Below, piece by piece: positions 1 through 5,589 of a DNA stretch of 5,589 nucleotides (position 1 is its first letter; the number at the start of each line of letters is the position of its first letter). The translations under genes were made by a program, and so were the position numbers. Source of the stretch: Acidobacteriota bacterium (GTDB lineage: Bacteria; Acidobacteriota; Aminicenantia; Aminicenantales; Aminicenantaceae). Below the pieces are notes generated by a model, which was not told the DNA's origin, made no database searches, and saw only the letters and a list, made by a program, of their open reading frames with translations. The DNA lies in NCBI GenBank assembly GCA_030609975.1, contig JAUWSR010000252.1:1-5589 (forward strand), given 5' to 3'.

Positions 1-659
1 GGGGTTACGATCTCGAAGATGGCCGGATCAGCGACGATAGTACGCAAACCTGACAGGCCCCCAACTGCCTTTAAAGCAAAAGGCAATATGAGAAAAGAGA
101 ACATAACGGTTAATATGCCCTGGAACAAATCTGTGATAATGGCAGCGTTTAATCCTCCGGCCACACCGTAGACTACAAACAATATTGTCATGGCGATGAT
201 GGCTAAAGCGGGGCTGATGGCTCCCCCTGTGACGGCCGTGATCACGGCACTGGAGGCCTTGAGAATGACGCCGATACTGACGGATAATTGAGCCATTCCC
301 ACCAGGGCAAAAAGGACGGCGACACTCTGACCATAACGTTTGAATAAATAATCGGCTGTGGTGACTGCACGCATGCGCCGAAAGAGCGGAGACAGCAACC
401 AGTAGAAAGGTGTGGAGAACAGCCACAACCACTGATACCAGATTCCGGAAGCACCGGATTGGTAAGTTTTAGCCGCTACGGTGACCGCTTGATCGGTATT
501 TGTTCCTGTCCCAAAGGTGAAAAACGTCATCATGAGCTTTCCGAACTTGCGATCGCTGATAAAAAAATTAGAGGTGGTCTTCACCTTTTTAGCAGACCAG
601 ATTCCAATCAGTGTAACACCGATTAGATAGAGAAAAACGATCAGCCAATCTAAAAACAT
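1..659 (-). CDS. Sodium:solute symporter (SSS) family transporter, N-terminal 219 residues (3' end outside window)
   Basis: Inner-membrane transporter expected to couple Na+ entry to uptake of an organic solute; the substrate cannot be told from this part. The frame opens with ATG at 659 and stays open to base 1, giving 219 codons plus two bases, against roughly 450-600 residues usual for the family, so about half or less is present. Visible hydrophobic segments lie near residues 4-22, 42-63, 74-93, 113-140, 149-169 and 174-197. SSS hallmarks are the polar, glycine-rich break GTGTNTDQAV (50-59) in the second helix, where the family places substrate and Na+ contacts, TTADYLFKRYG (100-110) before the fourth helix, and VYGVAGGLNAAIITDLFQG (163-181) in the loop and helix that follow. 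A Shine-Dalgarno AGGA sits 8 bases before the ATG, inside the end of the upstream gene. The stop of that gene directly abuts this ATG, so translational coupling is likely. Family assignment is firm; substrate is unknown. Confidence 0.9.
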   Translation of the reverse strand, partial: MFLDWLIVFLYLIGVTLIGIWSAKKVKTTSNFFISDRKFGKLMMTFFTFGTGTNTDQAVTVAAKTYQSGASGIWYQWLWLFSTPFYWLLSPLFRRMRAVTTADYLFKRYGQSVAVLFALVGMAQLSVSIGVILKASSAVITAVTGGAISPALAIIAMTILFVVYGVAGGLNAAIITDLFQGILTVMFSFLILPFALKAVGGLSGLRTIVADPAIFEIVT

Positions 660-2234
660 CTAGAGTTTCCTATTTCCGGTCAATTCCCAGCATGTTAAGG
701 ATATAGGGATGATGCCATTGGACATAAAATCATCGAAGAATTGCTGAAAAGTGAAATTCTTTCCCAACTGCCTTGATCTATCGGCAATAAGCTGCTGCAT
801 CATGTGCTTCCCCTTGATGTAGTTCGAACTGTGTCCTGGTGCGCGCAGGGTTTCTTCAATATCCCACCAGACTGCGTCGCTGTCTACATCGGCCCAGGGA
901 TAGGGGATCCCTTCCGAGAAGTTCTTGAGCCCATCCTCTAGCCTATATTCATTGTTGTGCATTCTGAGATCAGAGAGTGCTCGAGCCGTCCGAAAAGCCA
1001 GCCAGATGTAGGCGATCTCTTTCGAACGGGGCCTTTTATCGAAAAGACCGGCTTGCAATAACCACTCTTCGATTCCGAAGGCCAAAGCTTCGGACCTGGC
1101 TTCATGTATATCGAAAAGACGAACCTCACCTCGAATGGGCCGGGTGTCTCCCTCCTGATACCAGATCTTTCTCCCTCCAACATAATAATGGCCGAATATG
1201 ACATGCAGAACATTGGTCATCGGTTCTCGATCATTGGTCTCTTCAAAGTAGCCTCGATAGTTAGGTCTCAGGTAGGCGCTTTTTCCCCACATCCGGGGAT
1301 ATTGCTCAGGAGGGAGGGGTGGCAGGTCTTCCGGTACGCTGACAATCTCTTTTTCACGCAGAAATTGCATGATCTGTGCCGCAGTTTCTCTCTGCCGCAG
1401 AGAATTTTCCTCTTCGCTCGAAGTTAAGGTGAAGTCGGGAAGATCCCGGTTTTTGTGCTCTTCCAACTTTAAAAAGGTTATAGCTCGGGCGTATTCGCTT
1501 TGAATCATGGTGTGGAACTCATCCCAGGTGTAGGGAATGAGATGAACATTCTTCATCCACCAGTTATAGTTCTCTTTGCCGACTCCGGCAGGAGCAGTCC
1601 ACTTGTTCTTGTTAGCCATCAGCCAGTCGCGAAAATCCTCAGTTGCTGAGATTGCCTGCTCGACATGTGGGACCAATTCAGGATGAAACTTAGCAAATTG
1701 AACTGCAAATCCTTTGAGCAGCTGAATGTCTTTTCCTTTCACGCGGACCGCAATGGTAGCTAGATCACCTGCCACTTCAATAAGATTTATCTTGGCCTGA
1801 GCGAAGAGCTTTGGAACTGCAAGAAGTTTCACCTGAAAATCAACAACTCCCTCTTCCGAGAGCGGAAGTTCGGGATTATACAATCCCCAGTTGGATAGAC
1901 TCCTGGAGTGGTGAACCAGGAGCCGGGGATATATGCCATCGGTGAGATTGTAAAAACCCGGATCTCGGGCCCACGGCTTAAGAATCCTGTGGTCGAAGTC
2001 GACTCCGTTCATCTCGGCTTTTACCACATGGTAATCGATCTGCTGAGCGATACACCGGCTGCTGATATCGATCGTCTCCAGGCGTTCCTGAAGCTGCAAC
2101 AGATCAGTGTATTGTTTCTCCATTGCGAGAGGTGTAAAATCGGGCACTCCTTCGACAACGACAGGTTTTATTATCTCACGAAACTCCGCAAATAAATTAA
2201 CAAGTTCAGCATAATCATCCTTCGATTTTTTCAT
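660..2234 (-). CDS. DUF885-like protein (putative metallopeptidase relative), cytoplasmic
   Basis: A 524-residue protein that I assign to the DUF885 family by pattern, not by search. N-terminal support: residues 8-23 resemble the family's opening helix, and QIDYHVVKAEMNG (65-77) with LKPWARDPGFYN (85-96) resembles the family's segment. The middle has GKENYNWWMKNVHLIPYTWD (219-238). The C-terminal part matches best: SEALAFGIEEWLLQAG (381-396, like the family's EGWALYAE), an Arg-rich helix (415-424), APGHSSNYIKGK (465-476, like PGQ..SY..G) and FTFQQFFDDFMSNGIIPISL (494-513). DUF885 members are thought to be zinc peptidase-like. Here the expected HE..PGHH site reads LHVIFGHY (343-350), so the first His-Glu pair is not in its usual place and activity is uncertain. 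The start is secure: an in-frame TAG (2244-2246) lies four codons upstream and AGGA sits 7 bases before the ATG. There is therefore no signal peptide, unlike many family members. It sits 13 bp after the M19 gene and abuts the symporter, so it is probably cotranscribed with both. Confidence 0.7.
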   Translation of the reverse strand: MKKSKDDYAELVNLFAEFREIIKPVVVEGVPDFTPLAMEKQYTDLLQLQERLETIDISSRCIAQQIDYHVVKAEMNGVDFDHRILKPWARDPGFYNLTDGIYPRLLVHHSRSLSNWGLYNPELPLSEEGVVDFQVKLLAVPKLFAQAKINLIEVAGDLATIAVRVKGKDIQLLKGFAVQFAKFHPELVPHVEQAISATEDFRDWLMANKNKWTAPAGVGKENYNWWMKNVHLIPYTWDEFHTMIQSEYARAITFLKLEEHKNRDLPDFTLTSSEEENSLRQRETAAQIMQFLREKEIVSVPEDLPPLPPEQYPRMWGKSAYLRPNYRGYFEETNDREPMTNVLHVIFGHYYVGGRKIWYQEGDTRPIRGEVRLFDIHEARSEALAFGIEEWLLQAGLFDKRPRSKEIAYIWLAFRTARALSDLRMHNNEYRLEDGLKNFSEGIPYPWADVDSDAVWWDIEETLRAPGHSSNYIKGKHMMQQLIADRSRQLGKNFTFQQFFDDFMSNGIIPISLTCWELTGNRKL

Positions 2235-2247
2235 GAACTCTTCCTAT

Positions 2248-3540
2248 CTATCGTGAGTTAGGCAGGTTAATCATTTTAAGGCTGGCTGCCGTTTTTTCGA
2301 CCTCACGCCAGACCCTGAGCAGATTGCCGCTCCAGATCTTTTCGATGTCCGCTTCCGAATAGCCTCGTCGGATAAGCTCCAGAGTAATATTGAAGGTCTC
2401 ACCGACATCCTTCCATCCCTCTATGCAGTAGGGGCTTTCGTAAAAATCAGAGCTGATACCGACATGGTCGATGCCGATTAGTTTTATGGCATACTCGATC
2501 TGATCCACAAAGTCTTTAACATTTGCAGCTGGATATTGTTGATTTATCTTGGCGGCACGCTCCTGGTATGATTTTTTTTTGGCATCCGAGGAGTTGACAT
2601 AGATCTGGAGAAACTTCATCTCCTCCTGTGGAAACCCCAATTCTTTTCTCAGATGTTCCAGGGATCGTCGCTTTACCGGTGGATCCGGTTTGACATAGTC
2701 ATTAATTGCGACAAGGTGAATAACTCCGCCGTTTTCCTTAAGGGCCAGAAGTTGATCATCATACAAATTACGGGAGACATCGCACAAGGTCCGGCAGCAG
2801 GAATGTGAGGCAATAATCGGTGCTTTGGACAGCTTGACCACATCAAGCATGGACTTTTTTGAAAGATGAGATATGTCGACAATGATTCCAAGGCGATTCA
2901 TTTCCGCTATAACCTTTTCGCCAAAAACGCTTACACCATTGTGCTCGGACGGTGGACCATCGCCGTTTTGATGTGAATCGCAGAGCTGGTTGTGCCCGTT
3001 GTGACAGAGGGTTATGTAGCGGCAGCCAAGGTCATAGAATCTTTTTACATTAGCTAAGTCTTTCCCCAGGGGATAGCCGTTCTCCATGCCGATGATAGCG
3101 ATTTTATTGCCTTCATTGTAGAGTTTATGCACTTCGGCTGAGTGATACGCAATAGTAATTTTTGTTGAGTATTTTTCTTTTATGGCCGAGTGTATTGCTT
3201 GATATTTCTCTACAGCTTGTTTATAGGCCCTTTCAAAATCGTCTTGGCTACGCGGCCCTTGAGCGGTGTAGACGGCGAAGAAGACTGCATCCATGCCGCC
3301 CTTTTCCATGTCAGGATAGGAGAAGAGTTTTTCGTGGTGTTTGTTTTGATATAGTTCCGGGGTAATAAAGCTCACTTCGATATCGACGTGAGCATCCAGT
3401 GTTAATACACGTTTATGAACGCCTTTAGCTACGGCAAGTTGTCCTTCTTCCGTGTTTCCGCCTAACTTATCTTGCAGAGGATATAATGCCGAAAACAGAA
3501 GAATTAACAGACAGCCTAAATATAACAATTTTTTAAACAT
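2248..3540 (-). CDS. Membrane dipeptidase family protein (peptidase M19), exported or membrane-anchored
   Basis: A 430-residue zinc hydrolase of the M19 (renal dipeptidase) family, which cleaves dipeptides, including some with a D-residue at the C-terminal side, and in some members other amide or lactam substrates. Residues 1-4 are basic and 5-20 hydrophobic, fitting a signal peptide or N-terminal anchor; the catalytic part would lie outside the cytoplasmic membrane. Expected metal ligands are all visible: His51 and Asp53 (DAHVD), Glu153 (GMENG), His225 (VDISHLS) and His246 (ASHSCCR). Arg250 or Arg257 and Asp365 (GISSDF) fit substrate-contacting positions. The end has the family signature GNLLRVWREVE (405-415). 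The usual SDFDG reads SDFYE here. A charged stretch (about 284-340) separates the His246 region from the last strand. ATG at 3540 is chosen over an in-frame ATG at 3618: GGGAGG lies 6 bases before 3540, and it places the signal sequence at the N-terminus. This is the first gene of the minus-strand cluster. A run of nine A (2572-2580) encodes Lys-Lys-Lys. Confidence 0.95.
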   Translation of the reverse strand: MFKKLLYLGCLLILLFSALYPLQDKLGGNTEEGQLAVAKGVHKRVLTLDAHVDIEVSFITPELYQNKHHEKLFSYPDMEKGGMDAVFFAVYTAQGPRSQDDFERAYKQAVEKYQAIHSAIKEKYSTKITIAYHSAEVHKLYNEGNKIAIIGMENGYPLGKDLANVKRFYDLGCRYITLCHNGHNQLCDSHQNGDGPPSEHNGVSVFGEKVIAEMNRLGIIVDISHLSKKSMLDVVKLSKAPIIASHSCCRTLCDVSRNLYDDQLLALKENGGVIHLVAINDYVKPDPPVKRRSLEHLRKELGFPQEEMKFLQIYVNSSDAKKKSYQERAAKINQQYPAANVKDFVDQIEYAIKLIGIDHVGISSDFYESPYCIEGWKDVGETFNITLELIRRGYSEADIEKIWSGNLLRVWREVEKTAASLKMINLPNSR

Positions 3541-3546
3541 TCCAGG

Positions 3547-3552
3547 CCTCCC
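3547..3552 (-). promoter_or_regulatory. Shine-Dalgarno site that sets the M19 peptidase start
   Basis: On the minus strand the bases read GGGAGG, followed by six bases (CCTGGA) and ATG at 3540. This is a strong, well-spaced ribosome binding site. The competing in-frame ATG at 3618 has its only purine-rich tract (AAGAGG) one base away, too close to work well. The choice removes 26 residues that would otherwise precede the signal sequence. Confidence 0.75.
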
Positions 3553-3658
3553 GAATTCATTATTTAAAATATCTTCGAGAAATGCAATTTGGCTTATAAG
3601 TTTCTCAGAACTTCCCATACCTCTTTTTCGTAATTAATAGAGAGAAACACGAGTGTTC

Positions 3659-3671
3659 AGGCCTGGGGCCT
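3659..3671 (+). other. Short GC-rich hairpin just before the permease ribosome binding site
   Basis: AGGCC (3659-3663) can pair with GGCCT (3667-3671) around a three-base loop TGG. It ends two bases before the GAGGAAGAG Shine-Dalgarno tract (3673-3681). With only five pairs, an effect on translation is speculative. Confidence 0.3.
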
Positions 3672-3686
3672 TGAGGAAGAGATATC

Positions 3687-5589
3687 ATGCTAAAAAATTA
3701 TTTCACAATTGCCTTTAGGAATCTAAAAAAGCAAAAAGCCTATTCCGCCATAACTTTATCGGGTCTCATACTGGGTTTAGGCGTTTTCATCATCTTTGCA
3801 CTCCTGGTGGAGTTTGTCGCGAATTATGACATGTTCCATGAAAAAGCGGACAGGCTCTATGCGGTCGTACAGGTGCTTCCCGGAGGCGCTGAAGGAGAAC
3901 AGCATTCCGCCATCACTCCGGCACCATTTTTGCCGGCACTGCTCGATGAGTTTCCGGAGATAGAATCTGGGACGCGTTTCTATCCTGCAGGCAGGAAGAT
4001 CGTGGAGTATGAGGGCAAGATATTTTACGAAAGCCGTTTGAGGTTTGTCGATCCCAGTTTCCTATCCATGTTTTCTTTCAAGATGACACAGGGTAATGCC
4101 GAAACCGCGCTTTCTGATCCTTACTCGATCGTGCTGACCGAAGCGATGGCTTTAAAGTACTTTGGAGATGAGGATCCCATCGGCAAATCCCTGACCCTGG
4201 ACAATAAAATCGATGTCCGGGTCACCGGTGTCACCGAGGATGTACCGCCGGATTCATCCATCACCTATCGATTCCTGGTATCAATGGAAACAGCCAAGGC
4301 CTTATATTCCTGGGAGGACGATTGGAGAGAGAATAGTCAGGCCTCTTTTCTGCTTCTTGCTGAAGGATATGATCCTGCCCAACTGGAAACAAAATTCTCC
4401 ACCATCATTGATAAATATTTCGCCGATTCTCCGGATTCTCCCCAACGGTTATATCTTCATCCCCTCAAGGATTTTTTCTTGAATTCGCAGGATATCGATG
4501 TTTATTGGAGCAGTGGTGGCGCCAATTTTCCGGTGTTGTGGATCATTGCCGCTCTACTTCTGCTTATTGCTTGCTTCAATTATATGAATCTATCGACCGC
4601 TCGGCATGTAACCCGAGCACGTGAAGTGGGAATGCGCAAGGTCCTCGGAGCCAACAGATCACACCTGATCAGACAATTCCTGGGAGAATCTTTGCTTATG
4701 TCCCTCCTGGCACTGCCGGCAGCGATATTGCTCTATGAGCTGCTCCGGCCTGCCTTTATCGCTTATATCGATAGTTTTGTCGATTTCTCTCTCTGGGACA
4801 GCCCCCAGATTTTGATGCTTATCGGAGGAGTTACCATTCTGACCGGGATTTTAGCCGGCAGCTATCCGGCCTTTTATCTTTCTGCCTTTAGGCCGGTCCG
4901 AGTTCTTAAAGGCAATCTCCAGTTTGCCAAAAAAGGAGGCCGCTTTCGAAAAACATTGGTGGTGGCTCAATTTGTATTTTCGATCATATTGATCGTCATG
5001 ACCGTCGTGAGCATAAAACAGACTCAGCATAATCGAAGCGTTGATCTTGGCTTTAATCGGAACAACATCCTCTCGCTGGAGATCGCTGGTGAAGCTCGGG
5101 ATAATATTGAGAGCCTGAAAAAAACCTTAATCCAGCATAAAGATATTGTAGCGGTCTCTGCTTCTGCCGCGGTTCCTATCGGATGGGATACTCAGCAACT
5201 GGTCCTGCCCGAGGGAGTGACTGAGGACGAAAAAATTAATATGAATGTTTATGGCATCGATTATGATTTTATGGAAATGCTCGATCTAAAAATAGTGGAG
5301 GGCCGGAGCTTTGCCCGGGAATTTTCAACAACAGATGACTTCATCATCAATGAAAAGGCTGTCCAGAGATTGTTGTGGGAGGATCCTCTCGGGAAGCGCA
5401 TGAAGATCGGTGAGCAAGAAGGGACTGTCATTGGTGTGGTAAAGGATTTCCATTTTAAAGATATGTATTTTTCCAATATTTTACCCTCTGTTCTCTGTTT
5501 GAAGACGGGCGATCTCAACACGATGCTTATAAAATATTCCAGTGCTGAAAGCCTTAACGGAGTTTTGGAATATGTAAAACAACAGTGGA
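3687..5589 (+). CDS. ABC transporter permease of the MacB/FtsX (ABC3) type, N-terminal 634 residues (3' end outside window)
   Basis: Membrane subunit of an ABC3/FtsX-type transporter, the class that includes MacB and LolCE and usually works in export or in extracting molecules from the membrane. The frame opens at ATG 3687, with GAGGAAGAG (3673-3681) ending five bases upstream, and is open to the window end (634 codons plus one base). Order of parts: the N-terminal motif YFTIAFRNLKKQKAYS (5-20), TM1 (about 21-43), a first extracytoplasmic MacB-type domain (about 44-275), TM2 (281-300), the FtsX core with STARHVTRAREVGMRKVLGA (303-322), TM3 (334-352), TM4 (374-396), the conserved SYPAFYLSAFRPVRVLKG (392-409), TM5 (424-443), then a second extracytoplasmic domain with VVKDFHF (584-590). 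Relatives with this duplicated layout are near 780-800 residues, so a last FtsX domain of about 150 residues is presumably cut off. No ATPase gene is present in the window. Family assignment is firm; the cargo is unknown. Confidence 0.93.
   Translation, partial: MLKNYFTIAFRNLKKQKAYSAITLSGLILGLGVFIIFALLVEFVANYDMFHEKADRLYAVVQVLPGGAEGEQHSAITPAPFLPALLDEFPEIESGTRFYPAGRKIVEYEGKIFYESRLRFVDPSFLSMFSFKMTQGNAETALSDPYSIVLTEAMALKYFGDEDPIGKSLTLDNKIDVRVTGVTEDVPPDSSITYRFLVSMETAKALYSWEDDWRENSQASFLLLAEGYDPAQLETKFSTIIDKYFADSPDSPQRLYLHPLKDFFLNSQDIDVYWSSGGANFPVLWIIAALLLLIACFNYMNLSTARHVTRAREVGMRKVLGANRSHLIRQFLGESLLMSLLALPAAILLYELLRPAFIAYIDSFVDFSLWDSPQILMLIGGVTILTGILAGSYPAFYLSAFRPVRVLKGNLQFAKKGGRFRKTLVVAQFVFSIILIVMTVVSIKQTQHNRSVDLGFNRNNILSLEIAGEARDNIESLKKTLIQHKDIVAVSASAAVPIGWDTQQLVLPEGVTEDEKINMNVYGIDYDFMEMLDLKIVEGRSFAREFSTTDDFIINEKAVQRLLWEDPLGKRMKIGEQEGTVIGVVKDFHFKDMYFSNILPSVLCLKTGDLNTMLIKYSSAESLNGVLEYVKQQW

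Larger units (their letters stand above)
3541..3686. promoter_or_regulatory. Divergent intergenic region between the M19 cluster and the ABC permease gene
   Basis: These 146 bp separate two divergent start codons and must hold promoters for both, unless the M19 cluster is read from further upstream. The middle is AT-rich (about 3556-3640). For the minus strand a weak sigma-70-like pair can be drawn: TTGCAT (3582-3587) and AATAAT (3559-3564) with a 17-bp spacer. It would give a leader of only about 12 bases, so it is a candidate at best. For the plus strand I see an AT-rich TAATTAATAG (3631-3640) but no matching -35 box. An 8-bp inverted repeat, CCAGGCCT (3542-3549) and AGGCCTGG (3659-3666), flanks the region; it may be chance. 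Confidence 0.4.

Noticed and set aside
28..454. Two minus-strand open frames (28-432 and 242-454) inside the symporter region.
   Set aside because: Their His, Arg and Cys-rich translations match no family, whereas the overlapping frame from 659 to the window edge gives a clear SSS transporter.
977..2195. Plus-strand open frames (977-1201, 1104-1427, 1908-2195) and a minus-strand frame (938-1213) within the DUF885-like gene.
   Set aside because: They are shadows of a long gene with family-like sequence; none has a recognisable product or independent spacing.
2235..2247. Possible terminator or promoter between the M19 and DUF885-like genes.
   Set aside because: The gap is only 13 bp and is taken up by the ribosome binding site; there is no stem or T-run.
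3511..3540. Possible lipoprotein signal in the M19 N-terminus (LYLGC, Cys10).
   Set aside because: The hydrophobic stretch continues after the cysteine instead of preceding it, and Tyr at -3 does not fit a lipobox. A plain signal peptide or anchor is more likely.
3541..3618. N-terminal extension of the M19 gene to the in-frame ATG at 3618, adding 26 residues.
   Set aside because: The only purine-rich tract before 3618 is one base from the ATG, while GGGAGG is well spaced before 3540, where the signal-like sequence begins.
2673..3637. Open frames 2673-2891 (minus), 3162-3365 (plus) and 3452-3637 (plus) overlapping the M19 gene.
   Set aside because: The M19 frame carries all metal ligands across this stretch; these are chance frames.
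4213..5521. Open frames 4213-4482 (plus) and 5261-5521 (minus) within the ABC permease.
   Set aside because: Both lie in the continuous permease frame with conserved FtsX motifs and show no domain of their own.

Overview
The window looks like ordinary bacterial chromosome: densely packed genes, purine-rich Shine-Dalgarno sites, ATG starts and moderate GC. It carries no rRNA, tRNA, transposase, phage gene or CRISPR array. Four protein genes are visible, and two of them run off the window edges. The large FtsX-type permease, with an N-terminus close to those abundant in Bacteroidota, Acidobacteriota and Aminicenantes-like lineages, together with the DUF885-like protein, hints at one of those groups. 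That is inference only; no phylogenetic marker is present.

Layout. Positions 1-3540 hold a minus-strand cluster, read right to left: (1) an exported or membrane-anchored M19 (renal/membrane dipeptidase) zinc peptidase at 2248-3540; (2) after 13 bp, a 524-residue DUF885-like protein with no signal peptide at 660-2234; (3) with no gap at all (stop TAG directly followed by ATG), the first 219 residues of a sodium:solute symporter (SSS) family transporter at 1-659. The spacing suggests one transcript. A 146-bp divergent intergenic region (3541-3686) follows. On the plus strand the first 634 residues of an ABC3/FtsX-type ABC transporter permease (3687-5589) run off the right edge.

How the genes may work together. 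The cluster reads plausibly as a nutrient-scavenging unit: an extracytoplasmic M19 enzyme would release amino acids or process a dipeptide-like or N-acyl compound, the SSS transporter would import a product with Na+, and the DUF885-like protein would act in the cytoplasm. The substrate cannot be read from the sequence. The permease is divergently transcribed and probably functionally separate; no ATPase partner is visible.

The most unusual item is the DUF885-like protein. It keeps the C-terminal architecture of the family, but the place where I expect the family's HE..PGHH metal-site motif reads LHVIFGHY. It may be a divergent or non-metal relative. I found no convincing evidence of a wholly new system.
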